Source of the DNA: a virus
Length of the DNA stretch: 43,634 nucleotides
Reading direction: 5' to 3' (one strand)
IMG/VR virus record: IMGVR_UViG_3300003852_000012
Location: 15,014 to 58,647 of that record
Within the stretch, counting starts at the first letter, position 1; each line of letters opens with the position of its first letter. Below, in pieces: positions 7,383-15,938 of this stretch. A model generated the notes under the pieces. It saw only the letters and a list, made by a program, of their open reading frames with translations. It did not search any database and was not told the origin of the DNA. The position numbers were made by a program, and so were the translations under genes.

Positions 7383-9437
7383 TTATATGTGAATTGGCAA
7401 CGCTTCCGCCAGTTGATTATCCCATTTTTTTTCTATTTCACTAATCTCATCATAAGTTGCGCCATCTTCATCGCGCTTAACCATATCTTCGGTTACTTCA
7501 GGCCAAGTATGGATATAAGCTCCGGCAGCATCTCCCACATTAACAGATTGTAAGAATATTATGATTTGATAAATTAATTCAAATAGATTTCTTTGCTTAT
7601 AAGATTCAACCATTGATGCGGCCATATTTCCATGACATACGTGGCCATCACCATATACATGGGGCGCCTGAAAATCATTATTCATACCCATGCCATTATA
7701 TTTGGTATTAAAAATAGCAATAGTATTGGAGGTATCATACGATTTCCCAAGCATTCCAAGAATAATATGGAAAGTTCCAATGTCATGCCATTTCTTACTT
7801 CGAGGATCTTTAACGTATAAATTTTTTGTGTATATATGTATTTTATTATCTTCAATACATATACACTTAACTTTGTCTATTCCCATGGTATCTTTATAAT
7901 TTTTTATAGCCTTTTCTTTTTCTTTTGCCTCAAATCCATTCATGTCAAAAGCTGACAGTTGATCTTCAATTCTTTGGGCAATTTTTGCGGTTTCCATAGC
8001 TTGAGACATATATGAGTTAAAAGAGATTCTTAATTTTTTTAACTCGTTATTCATATCATCATATATTCTTTTTGAATTCTCTAAAGCGAAATTAATATAT
8101 GAATCCATATTGTTGGCATTCATATTGTCGAAATATGCTTTATCTATTGCCAACAATTCTTTATATGATAATTTATTATTTATTCTTTTTGTGAGTTCAA
8201 TCAATATAGTATCCATAAATCGTTCAGAACATTGCTGACAAAGCACGTGAATAACACATCGATCTTTAACAGCCCACACCACATTTGTGTAGGTATCTTT
8301 AAATATTTGATCATATTTATAATATGGAGAATTTTCTCCATTTTTTATTTTTTCGATAGATTCGTCTGTTTTATGACTTTTGTATAATAGATTAACATCA
8401 TTATTAACATCCGTTCCATATACCAATAATGGCTGCATTGTCATTGTACCCATGCATATAGTATATGAATTTTTAACCAATTTTACAAACTTCTTTTCTT
8501 CAGAAGAATATATAGGGCATGTATCAATAAACAATGTGTGCTGTTCGACCTCTTTAGTATTATAACTTTTTTTTATTATTTTAAGATATGCACTATTATA
8601 ATGTAAAGTCATTATAATATTTTTATTCAATTTATCTGCCAAATCAAATAATATATTCATTCTAATTTCATTGGGGGTCTGATCGCATATTATACAATTA
8701 TTATTGGGGGTAGTGAATTGATATAAAGAATATATTTTTTGTACGTTTGTTATTACATCTTCAATAAAAATCTTTTTTATACTTTCGTTTTTCTCTTGTT
8801 TTTTATCCATGTTGACTTTCTGTTCTATGTTAATACCTTGTTCAACAGGAGCTTGTTCAACAGGAACGTGTTCAATTAAAGCGTCAGGGACAACCCCAAC
8901 ATTGGGATTATTAATATCAATAATATTATATTGATCCCTTAATTCGGCGAGAATCCCCCTCTCGTCATCAATAGCATCATGTTGATCTGTTAATTCAGTA
9001 GTATGTGTCTCTTCGGTATTAATAAGTCTTATTCCGTCACGCAAACCAAATCTATGCTCCATAGCTATACGAATAAACATATCTTTAATATGTTCTAAAT
9101 TAAATCTGGGATTAGGCATCTCCATAAAAGCCACAAAGCTATCTCTGGCTTTAATTTGGCCATCTGTTAAAGCGTAAAGAATATCTTCATTAATCCAGTA
9201 CCTCATAAGTAATAGATGCATACCGATTACGTTCGAACTAATTTTTATTGGCCTTTCAATACTATTTTTTCCATTTCTAATATTGGTCCTATCACTAAAT
9301 ATATGTAAAAATATATGCAAAATTCTTTCAAAATTATCAGCACTGACAATGTTGGCGATTAATCCATCGCCAATATTATAGGCATCAAATTGAACATCAA
9401 GTAATTCTGTAATCCATGGTTCTACAAATCCATACAT
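7383..9437 (-). CDS. Large E2-like protein B (UBC-fold C-terminal domain)
   Basis: This 684-residue protein shares its end with the neighbouring E2-like protein. The probable active-site segment is PHVYGDGHVCHGN with C601, then a helix (LFELIYQIIIFLQSV) and the signature GDAAGAYIHTWPEV, matching DDAWGKMILHFPEV in protein A. About 35 extra residues follow. The N-terminal part (about 1-140) looks helical. The centre holds scattered Cys pairs (CIICDQ near 245, CQQC near 400) that might bind metal, and a helical region spans about 430-500. The ATG has a strong GGAGGG site. It is the first gene of the cassette, behind a promoter-like element. The long N-terminus could recruit a target, as an E3 would, but I see no clear RING. 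Function is inferred. Confidence 0.65.
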   Translation of the reverse strand: MYGFVEPWITELLDVQFDAYNIGDGLIANIVSADNFERILHIFLHIFSDRTNIRNGKNSIERPIKISSNVIGMHLLLMRYWINEDILYALTDGQIKARDSFVAFMEMPNPRFNLEHIKDMFIRIAMEHRFGLRDGIRLINTEETHTTELTDQHDAIDDERGILAELRDQYNIIDINNPNVGVVPDALIEHVPVEQAPVEQGINIEQKVNMDKKQEKNESIKKIFIEDVITNVQKIYSLYQFTTPNNNCIICDQTPNEIRMNILFDLADKLNKNIIMTLHYNSAYLKIIKKSYNTKEVEQHTLFIDTCPIYSSEEKKFVKLVKNSYTICMGTMTMQPLLVYGTDVNNDVNLLYKSHKTDESIEKIKNGENSPYYKYDQIFKDTYTNVVWAVKDRCVIHVLCQQCSERFMDTILIELTKRINNKLSYKELLAIDKAYFDNMNANNMDSYINFALENSKRIYDDMNNELKKLRISFNSYMSQAMETAKIAQRIEDQLSAFDMNGFEAKEKEKAIKNYKDTMGIDKVKCICIEDNKIHIYTKNLYVKDPRSKKWHDIGTFHIILGMLGKSYDTSNTIAIFNTKYNGMGMNNDFQAPHVYGDGHVCHGNMAASMVESYKQRNLFELIYQIIIFLQSVNVGDAAGAYIHTWPEVTEDMVKRDEDGATYDEISEIEKKWDNQLAEALPIHI

Positions 9438-9468
9438 ACACCCTCCAAGTTTAAAAAAAGGAATAAAT

Positions 9469-9487
9469 CCTATATTATTGTTATTTC
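9469..9487 (-). promoter_or_regulatory. Candidate promoter for the Ubl cassette
   Basis: On the minus strand this reads GAAATAACAATAATATAGG. It matches the ATAAC-TATAAT-AG type motif found upstream of other minus-strand genes in this window (near 20494, 36069 and 37401). It lies about 35 nt upstream of the large E2-like gene, in the gap after the nuclease gene. Confidence 0.45.
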
Positions 9488-9500
9488 AGAATTGAATTAA

Positions 9501-9833
9501 TTATAACGAAGACTTATGTTTATGAACTAATTCTACAGTAAATTTTTCTAAATTTAATATTTTTTTAATAGATACCCATTCTTGCCACGAATGACATACA
9601 AATGTTTTAGTTCCGCATTTATTAAGTTTATTTATTTTAAATATTTGAAGTTTTTCAGCAGAGCCGGTTAGGCGTTTTAATTCTAATAAAACGCCACCGG
9701 TTAATATTGTAGTAAAAAATATATCAGGTTCCCCATTATCGCTTGCTTTGATTATTTTAAAACATTCACAATATTTACCAAACGATCTAAGATCATTAAG
9801 TATTTTAGATTGAAGATTTGATTCTTCAGACAT
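9501..9833 (-). CDS. VRR-NUC-like PD-(D/E)XK nuclease
   Basis: This is a compact 110-residue nuclease. The catalytic signature is GEPDIFF (residues 33-39), followed by VLLELKR (48-54), giving the PD...ExK metal-binding set. The segment EKLQIFKINKLNKCGTKTFVCHSWQEW fits the rest of the VRR-NUC fold, in which a conserved Gln and a helix follow the ExK. Such small VRR-NUC proteins in phages are thought to act on branched DNA or in recombination. It overlaps the upstream gene by 8 nt, and GAGGGG lies upstream of the ATG. The size is typical of stand-alone VRR-NUC proteins. Confidence 0.8.
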   Translation of the reverse strand: MSEESNLQSKILNDLRSFGKYCECFKIIKASDNGEPDIFFTTILTGGVLLELKRLTGSAEKLQIFKINKLNKCGTKTFVCHSWQEWVSIKKILNLEKFTVELVHKHKSSL

Positions 9834-10269
9834 CTTGATTTAACCCCTCTTCATCAACATCATCTGGTGCTCCGTATGGTTTAGGTATAAATGCCACGCC
9901 ATGAACGCCATCGTATATCCAACCATCCATAACTTTAGTTATTTTAGTAAAATTATCAAGATCAAAACATTCACCTATCTTAAGTTTATAAAATTTACTT
10001 GATAAATTTTTTGACTTATTTTCGGTTATTTTAGTTAATTCAGGAACATCATTAACATCGCAAATGGCTGTATTACCAAATTCTTTAGGATATTTTTCTT
10101 GAACTTGTTCAAACCATTGTTCTATTGTATCTGAAATCCAATTAGATTTATCTTTAATAGAATCTTCTAAATGGGGCATCAGTGCATCAAAATCAAATTG
10201 AATTTTATATAGTTCCTCAGCAGCAAATAATAATACCTTTTTAAGAAAATCATTATTATTTATTAACAC
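9826..10269 (-). CDS. Hypothetical protein
   Basis: This 147-residue acidic, soluble protein is not recognised. Its start is a GTG (MLINNNDFLKK) with GGGGGAAGC directly upstream, overlapping the end of the HTH gene by 7 nt. The N-terminal half is helical (LLFAAEELYKIQFDFDALMPHLEDSIKDK). The C-terminal half looks beta-rich with the stretch GWIYDGVHGVAFIPKPYGAP, which could be a small SH3-like barrel. No catalytic residues are evident. It lies between a DNA-binding gene and a nuclease gene, so a DNA-related role is possible. Confidence 0.7.
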   Translation of the reverse strand: MLINNNDFLKKVLLFAAEELYKIQFDFDALMPHLEDSIKDKSNWISDTIEQWFEQVQEKYPKEFGNTAICDVNDVPELTKITENKSKNLSSKFYKLKIGECFDLDNFTKITKVMDGWIYDGVHGVAFIPKPYGAPDDVDEEGLNQDV

Positions 10270-10562
10270 GCTTCCCCCTTGTTTTTGTTAATAATTCTAC
10301 AAATAGTTATATATGAAACCTTGTGTTTATGTGCCAATTCTTTTCTTTTCGTATCAGCCATAAAAGATGTATAAATAGCTTTATTCCTATTTATTTTTAC
10401 ATCTTTAGATTTAATAGGTAATATATTATATTTTTTTCTTAATATATATATCCATTGCCGAGACACTCCAACGGCTTTCGCTATTTCAATATCTGTTTTA
10501 TACGTTTTTTGATACATTTCAAGTTGACTTTTACTTAAATTAACAACAGCTTTTCTTGCCAT
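10263..10562 (-). CDS. Small helix-turn-helix DNA-binding protein
   Basis: This basic 99-residue protein contains two helix-turn-helix-like units. The first is TDIEIAKAVGVSRQWIYILRKKY at about residues 24-46. The second is KRKELAHKHKVSYITICRIINKNK at about 72-95. The pattern (A..VGVSR..I...RKK) fits a resolvase- or transposase-like tri-helical DNA reader, here without a catalytic domain. GGAGGG lies 6 nt before the ATG. It may regulate the replication block or bind a phage DNA site. The partner and target are unknown. Confidence 0.75.
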   Translation of the reverse strand: MARKAVVNLSKSQLEMYQKTYKTDIEIAKAVGVSRQWIYILRKKYNILPIKSKDVKINRNKAIYTSFMADTKRKELAHKHKVSYITICRIINKNKGEAC

Positions 10563-10586
10563 AGCCCTCCAATCAATAGCTAAAAA

Positions 10587-12398
10587 CTAACTAGATCGAT
10601 TATTTATAATGGCATCGATTGCTTTAGAATTTTTTAAAACTCTGGATAATTGTGACAGGGTAAGATTAAGATCCTGTTTGGCCTTCAAGGATTTTAAAGC
10701 TACTTCATCCATAGTATTTTCTGTAATCAGATCAATAACTGTTACTTTTTCTTTTTGACCCTGCCTATGCTGTCTACCTTCAGCCTGGTCTCTAATAACC
10801 CACGATCTGGAGTTACTATAAAATATTTGATAATGAGAAAATTGAATATTCTGTCCAACTCCCATTTTTTTAGGGTTGGCCACTATATATGATATTTTTG
10901 ATGATTGAAACTTTTTCACTTGATCGTAAGCATCTTCATTTCCAAAACACGTTATATACGATTCTTCGCCAAAGGCTTTATTCAGAGCTTCAGAAATAAG
11001 CTTACAAGCATGAATATAATTAGTCCATATGATTACTTGAGAACCTTCCGGAATATTATTAAGTGTAGTAATTAATAATTGCATCTTTGGGTTTTCTTCA
11101 AGTGTAATAATATTACTATTATTATATTCAGATCCGCTTTCAGGATCTATACCTATATTGGTATTAATATAAAACCCTGAAGCTATTTGAGAAAGTTTAC
11201 CAGAAAGCACTAATGAATTTTTAGCCACAATTTGACTCTCACAAGAATTGTCGCATTTAAATTGTTTATTACATTTTGAACACATATCATCTATAACGGC
11301 AACAAGGTCATTTTTTAATTGTGTATATAATTTTTCTTGTTTAGAATGCATGGGACAAGAATATTTTTCATATATTAACGGGGGCAATTCAAGGCAGTCA
11401 TCTTTTTTAAACATTACTGATAAATTTCCAGTAATTTGTTTAACAGTCTCTTTAGCCCCAGAACACGGCACCCAGATATATTGATTAGGATCCACGGTAT
11501 ACATATAATGCCTTCTAAATTCATAATAATTAGCGTAAGGCACGGTGTCGGCTCCTAAAAATCTAAATGGCATAAAAAATGACATTATATTATTAGCATG
11601 TAATGTGCCTGTTATTATATATTTGAACTTACAATTTTCAAAAGTTTCTATTATGGCCTTAGTTTGTCTTGAAGTGGGAAATCCTATTCTATGAGCCTCA
11701 TCTAGCACTACCATATCAAAATAATCAGAATTTATTAAATCTACTAATGAATACATGGATTCATAATTAGCTATATAAATATTATAATCAATATTTTTAT
11801 CTAAACTTCTTTTAGCATTAAATAATTTATTTAAGATTTTATTAGATTGATCTTTATTTTTTAATATTACGCCTTTAAGATCCGGTACTTGAACAGACAT
11901 TTCTTCTAATATATTTTTTTTTAGATCTGAAAGAGTGACCACAAGCGCCTTTTTAATTATTCCTTTTTTAATTCTTTTATCTATAGCCCACAGATAGGGG
12001 CCTGTTTTACACGTACCTGGATCGGCTATGATGGCCGCAGCATCGGTATAATATATAGCATTAAACATTATTTTTTGATGAGCCATTGGCGTATATTTGC
12101 CCTTATATTCATAATCAAATTTTATTTCTTTTCCATATTGATCTTTAATTTTTTGAATGTTAATAATTCTTAATTTATTATTTTCTATTAATTTATTTAT
12201 AGAATTTGTGGTAATACTATCCATAGAGAGTCCGTGATCTTTATATTTTAGAATTAAAGCTCCGGCTTTTAATGGAACCACTATTTGAGGTTTATTTCTT
12301 ATTTTATAACCATCCATAACCGCCTGCATATCAGCTAACAAATCAACATTGTCACATTCAATTAAAAAACCCTCATTTTTAAATAAAGAGATTATCAT
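10587..12398 (-). CDS. SNF2-type DEAD/DEAH superfamily 2 helicase
   Basis: This 603-residue protein has the two RecA-like lobes of a SNF2-family translocase. It shows a Q-motif-like PMAHQ near 104-108, Walker A as ADPGTCKT (125-132, with Cys where Gly is usual), DEAH in VVLDEAHRIG near 230, and ITGTLHANN as motif III. The C-terminal signature RDQAEGRQHRQGQ is the SNF2-type motif VI. A Cys cluster (CSKCNKQFKCDNSCES, about 379-394) sits between the lobes and probably binds zinc. The N-terminal 100 residues have a beta-rich section, as in phage UvsW- or SNF2-like proteins. AAAGGAGC lies before the ATG. It probably remodels DNA or protein-DNA complexes during replication or repair. Confidence 0.88.
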   Translation of the reverse strand: MIISLFKNEGFLIECDNVDLLADMQAVMDGYKIRNKPQIVVPLKAGALILKYKDHGLSMDSITTNSINKLIENNKLRIINIQKIKDQYGKEIKFDYEYKGKYTPMAHQKIMFNAIYYTDAAAIIADPGTCKTGPYLWAIDKRIKKGIIKKALVVTLSDLKKNILEEMSVQVPDLKGVILKNKDQSNKILNKLFNAKRSLDKNIDYNIYIANYESMYSLVDLINSDYFDMVVLDEAHRIGFPTSRQTKAIIETFENCKFKYIITGTLHANNIMSFFMPFRFLGADTVPYANYYEFRRHYMYTVDPNQYIWVPCSGAKETVKQITGNLSVMFKKDDCLELPPLIYEKYSCPMHSKQEKLYTQLKNDLVAVIDDMCSKCNKQFKCDNSCESQIVAKNSLVLSGKLSQIASGFYINTNIGIDPESGSEYNNSNIITLEENPKMQLLITTLNNIPEGSQVIIWTNYIHACKLISEALNKAFGEESYITCFGNEDAYDQVKKFQSSKISYIVANPKKMGVGQNIQFSHYQIFYSNSRSWVIRDQAEGRQHRQGQKEKVTVIDLITENTMDEVALKSLKAKQDLNLTLSQLSRVLKNSKAIDAIINNRSS

Positions 12399-12407
12399 AT
12401 TGCTCCT

Positions 12408-12896
12408 TTATATCCAATTAAAATATCCAGTTTTAATAGTATAATTTTCAATAATACATACTAGATGCAGTTCCTTATCTTCAGTTCCCCATTTTTTTAT
12501 ATTAATGGTAAATCTGTATTCGAATCCTCCTGGAGTATTTTTAGAAGATTCTTTTTGATATTCACCTTTCTTGTGGGCATCGGATATTAAAGTAATAATA
12601 AAACATTTTAAATTAGACGGCAAGAGTAAGCATTCTGATTTATTTGGTTTATTAAATACATCATTATAAATATTATTATTTTCCATAGATAGTTTTTCTA
12701 ACCGTTCTGATAATTGCTTAAAAGCATGAGCGGACAATTCCATTCCGCAACTATCGCCATTCTCAGAAGATGCTATTTTTCCTTTTAATTCATCTACTAA
12801 TCTTCTGATATTTTGGACTTTTAATTCATTAGTAGTTAATTCATTTAACATTTCCGCATACTCTACATATTTTTCGCTTAATTCATTATTCTGCAT
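12408..12896 (-). CDS. Hypothetical coiled-coil protein
   Basis: This 162-residue protein is not recognised. I start it at ATG 12896 (MQNNELSEKYVEYAEMLNE) because a near-perfect AAGGAGG lies 7 nt upstream; an in-frame upstream ATG at 12938 lies inside the previous gene with no such site. Residues 1-90 are heptad-like and likely a coiled coil (ELTTNELKVQNIRRLVDELKG). The C-terminal half looks beta-rich (FEYRFTINIKKWG, LHLVCIIENYTIKTG). It overlaps the upstream gene by 11 nt and precedes the SNF2 helicase by 9 nt, so it is co-translated with replication or repair genes. Confidence 0.75.
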   Translation of the reverse strand: MQNNELSEKYVEYAEMLNELTTNELKVQNIRRLVDELKGKIASSENGDSCGMELSAHAFKQLSERLEKLSMENNNIYNDVFNKPNKSECLLLPSNLKCFIITLISDAHKKGEYQKESSKNTPGGFEYRFTINIKKWGTEDKELHLVCIIENYTIKTGYFNWI

Positions 12897-13578
12897 TAAT
12901 ATCCTCCTTAAAAACAATAGCATTACATTCTTTAACAAAATACGAATATTGAAAATTTATAAGTATTTTATTAAAAGATTTTATTATATCCATCATTTTA
13001 GTTAATTTAGCGGATCTTACAAAACATATAAAATCATCTAAATTATAAGCCAAATCTTGTATTGATTGGTCTTTAATAAGAACAATCAAATTTCCAGATT
13101 TAATATTTTCCGTGGTTGTATTATCAAAACATATTTTATCATGAGAAATATTTTTACCTATATAATTCTTAATAAATATTTTAGGAATCACCATCTGGCT
13201 ATTGGCTGTAAAATATGGAGTTTCTTTATTATATATTTGAGTTCTAAAATTAAATATAAAATCTATTGGTTTTATTCTAAAGATTTCATTTGGTTCTGGA
13301 AATATATTTTCATAATATAAATTAATATTTTTTCCAATATATGGTTTTAACACCTTAGGCGTAAATGTATGAAAGTGAGATCTGCCTTTTATTTTCATCC
13401 ATGACCTATTTGATGGAATTTCATTATTATTTAATTTTTTAGCTATTAAAACTATTCTCCCGTCTATATCGCGAATATAAACAAAACGCAAATATTGTAT
13501 ATTATATTTTTTAATTAATTCCGTTGCAATATCATTTTCTATATAAAATCTGTTGGGCGGAATAATGATACTATCCAT
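12886..13578 (-). CDS. Hypothetical protein
   Basis: This 230-residue basic protein is not recognised. It is Ile/Asn/Lys-rich like its neighbours. Predicted beta strands alternate with short loops (LRFVYIRDIDGRIVLIAKKL; SHFHTFTPKVLKPYIGKNINLYY; NLIVLIKDQSIQ). Two similar segments containing YIGKN (near residues 81 and 140) hint at an internal repeat of a beta-rich domain. The start follows AAAGGATATG. It is the first gene behind a terminator and overlaps the next gene. No enzymatic motif is seen. Confidence 0.7.
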   Translation of the reverse strand: MDSIIIPPNRFYIENDIATELIKKYNIQYLRFVYIRDIDGRIVLIAKKLNNNEIPSNRSWMKIKGRSHFHTFTPKVLKPYIGKNINLYYENIFPEPNEIFRIKPIDFIFNFRTQIYNKETPYFTANSQMVIPKIFIKNYIGKNISHDKICFDNTTTENIKSGNLIVLIKDQSIQDLAYNLDDFICFVRSAKLTKMMDIIKSFNKILINFQYSYFVKECNAIVFKEDINAE

Positions 13579-13609
13579 GATCTTACATATCCTTTGTTAA
13601 ATAAAAATT

Positions 13610-13634
13610 GGGGATCATTATTGATCCCCTTTAT
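13610..13634. terminator. Intrinsic terminator
   Basis: GGGGATCA (13610-13617) pairs with TGATCCCC (13622-13629) around TTAT and is flanked by T-rich sequence on the right and A-rich sequence on the left. It can stop transcription in either direction. It separates the nuclease-fusion gene from the downstream unknown pair. Confidence 0.75.
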
Positions 13635-13743
13635 TTTTAGATTTTTCTTTAAATTTTTGTCGCTTTTTTAAATCTATTATTATGCATGTAATACTTCCAT
13701 CAATAATACAGTATATAGATATAATGAATATGTAACCCCACAT
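13618..13743 (-). CDS. Possible 41-residue small membrane protein
   Basis: A 41-codon frame begins at ATG 13743 and ends inside the terminator stem. It reads as one hydrophobic segment (WGYIFIISIYCIIDG, SITCIII) followed by a very basic tail (DLKKRQKFKEKSKNKGDQ). This pattern is typical of tiny phage membrane proteins. The nearest good ribosome binding site (GAGGG) is about 15 nt from the ATG, which is too far, so this call is tentative. If it is not a gene, the interval 13579-13802 holds only the terminator and a small GC-rich hairpin near 13770-13785. Confidence 0.35.
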   Translation of the reverse strand: MWGYIFIISIYCIIDGSITCIIIDLKKRQKFKEKSKNKGDQ

Positions 13744-13802
13744 TTAATCACATAATTTCCCTCTATAGCGACACGCGCCTCGGGGCGGTAATGTCAAAGA
13801 AA

Positions 13803-15938
13803 CTATGCTTTTTTAATGTCGTTTCTTTTAATCTCTTCAGGAACTAGCGCATCAAATATCATTTTTTGTTTAACTTTAGAAATGTTATTCAATTCTTCTG
13901 GGGTTATATCTATTCTTTCATCTTCCATAAGTTTTTTAATTTCAGCTCCGGATATGCCGATATATTTAATAATTTTCGTTATATCTATTTTTTTATCCCC
14001 AAGCAGCCAATTAAGGGTTTTTTCAACATCATATTCTCGATATTTTGCAGCATAAAAATCCAACAAAGCATTGTCATCTATTTTAATTGGATTTTCACAT
14101 TGTTCAACAAAAGTTTTACAAAGCTTCGTTAAACGTGAAGATTCAGCCTTATTGGTTTCTATACGTTTCCACGCGGCTTTGCATTCATCTATTGTTGAAA
14201 CTGAACATGAAAAAGGGTCATTTAATTTTCCTGCAATCTGTTTATTAAATAATGGACACTTCCCATCTTCCCCAAGATAACAGGTATGACAATATTCATT
14301 TCGTTTAGGCATAAAAGCCGTACCGTCAGTTTTAAGCATCTCTTTTTCAATGGATTGTATTGAATCGTTAATCCATTGTAATGCCCTGTCCACGACTTCT
14401 TGTGGATTATTTATTTCATATTCTACAGTTTCACCAAATCTAATATATTCAATTCTTACAATAATCTTTTTAAAACTCCCTCGCGGCAAAAACATATAAG
14501 TTAAAAGAACATAAGTCATTGTTTGTCTATCTTCTTTTAACTGTTCAATATTCATGGTTTTTCTAGAAGTTTTATAATCCGTTATAATGACATACTCCCC
14601 AAAATAACTGAGCACATCGATTACGCCTCTGAAAAAGGCATTATTAGCATAAAAATCTTTTAATGGTTTCCATTCTTTATCAAATACTAATTTTTTTTCA
14701 GTTAAAGTTAAATCCCCTGGTGTTAATGAAAAATCTTTTAAAGTATAAAATCTTGACATTATTCTTTTACATTCATTGATTATTTCCGGATTAGTGCATT
14801 TATAGTAATTAATAGCATTTTCTATTATTTTATTATAAGTATACAAATCCGGCATGGATAGTCTTTCATAGGAGTTTTCCGGTATTGATTTATCGATTGT
14901 ATAAATTAATTCTCCTATATTTTTCATATCAGGAAAATACGTCGGTACCACGCCAGGTGTTTTAGCTACATATTCAGCAAAATCTCTGACTGTAATATCC
15001 TTATTTTTTTTATTATATAATTTGGCTAGCGCTTCAAGTAAAACAACATCTTGAAAATTGATTTTACGTTGAGTTAAAAATATTTCCATTTTATTTTTAA
15101 AAGTTTCTTTATAGCACCATTCACCAGTCCATTCCGCCACTTTATGACATATTTTGCCAGTAACAAAATAATCATGCTCAGGCTCTATGAATCCTTTTAT
15201 ATATTGCATATACCATTTAAATGCGCATTGATTAAACAGATTTAATCTCGAATAAGAATATGTTTGAGTAGCAAATAATTTTTTATCAGATTCATTTAAA
15301 ATAACGCCGACTTTTACATCATTTAAAGAATCCAAATCGATAGTTTCTTTTATTATTTCTTGATTGTTATTATAAACGGCCTGCACTTCGGCCGGTATAG
15401 CAAATAAAGGGGTAGCGGATTTTTTGGCTTTTTCCTTTTCTTCCATTTCCCTTAATTTACAATATAATTCTATACATTTTTTAACATCGTATTCTGAACG
15501 ATGGGATTCTTTATCATCCCATTTAATATTTACCCTTAAACAAGCTGTTTTTAATTTGTTTCCACCACTAAATTTTGATCTGCACATTAAAAGAGTATCA
15601 TAAGCTTTTTTAAAATTTATTCTCATAAATTTAGAATCAAACTCTATAACATTATGCCCGACCACGGTTCTTGACCCTATAAATTCAGATATTTTATCTC
15701 TTATACCGTCAGTTAAATAATTGGGACATTCCCTTACCATATCATAAGTAATGCCATTTATTTTTGAAACTTCAGGAGATATATATCCGCTCATTGGCTT
15801 ACACAATTGAGATATGGTTTTACCAATTTGTCCATATTCATTAAATTCAATGGCTGTAACTTCTAATATTTCATCTTTTTGATAATTAAGTCCAGTAGTT
15901 TCACAATCAACGCCGACCAATCCGTATACGACATCCAT
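13803..15938 (-). CDS. DnaQ-like exonuclease fused to RecB/Cas4-like PD-(D/E)XK nuclease
   Basis: This 711-residue protein is a two-nuclease fusion. Residues 1-170 are a DEDDh 3'-5' exonuclease: VGVDCETTGL (D11, E13), VVGHNVIEFDSKF, and the HRSEYDVKKC block. A linker follows. From about 225 there is a RecB/AddB-like nuclease: YSRLNLFNQCAFKWYMQYIKG, then GKICHKVAEW, then the catalytic GVIDVLSYF...VIITDYKTSRK near 440-465. Late cysteines in CHTCYLGEDGKCPLF (about 550-565), with the early C in FNQC, form a Cas4/AddB-type 4Cys set likely to hold an iron-sulfur cluster. A helical tail ends the protein. The ATG directly abuts the upstream stop (TAA-ATG), with AAAGG upstream. It probably processes DNA ends in replication or recombination. 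Confidence 0.87.
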   Translation of the reverse strand: MDVVYGLVGVDCETTGLNYQKDEILEVTAIEFNEYGQIGKTISQLCKPMSGYISPEVSKINGITYDMVRECPNYLTDGIRDKISEFIGSRTVVGHNVIEFDSKFMRINFKKAYDTLLMCRSKFSGGNKLKTACLRVNIKWDDKESHRSEYDVKKCIELYCKLREMEEKEKAKKSATPLFAIPAEVQAVYNNNQEIIKETIDLDSLNDVKVGVILNESDKKLFATQTYSYSRLNLFNQCAFKWYMQYIKGFIEPEHDYFVTGKICHKVAEWTGEWCYKETFKNKMEIFLTQRKINFQDVVLLEALAKLYNKKNKDITVRDFAEYVAKTPGVVPTYFPDMKNIGELIYTIDKSIPENSYERLSMPDLYTYNKIIENAINYYKCTNPEIINECKRIMSRFYTLKDFSLTPGDLTLTEKKLVFDKEWKPLKDFYANNAFFRGVIDVLSYFGEYVIITDYKTSRKTMNIEQLKEDRQTMTYVLLTYMFLPRGSFKKIIVRIEYIRFGETVEYEINNPQEVVDRALQWINDSIQSIEKEMLKTDGTAFMPKRNEYCHTCYLGEDGKCPLFNKQIAGKLNDPFSCSVSTIDECKAAWKRIETNKAESSRLTKLCKTFVEQCENPIKIDDNALLDFYAAKYREYDVEKTLNWLLGDKKIDITKIIKYIGISGAEIKKLMEDERIDITPEELNNISKVKQKMIFDALVPEEIKRNDIKKA

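Noticed and set aside
8380-8700. A RING-type E3 domain in the large E2-like protein, suggested by Cys pairs
   Set aside because: The Cys and His spacing does not complete a cross-brace RING pattern.
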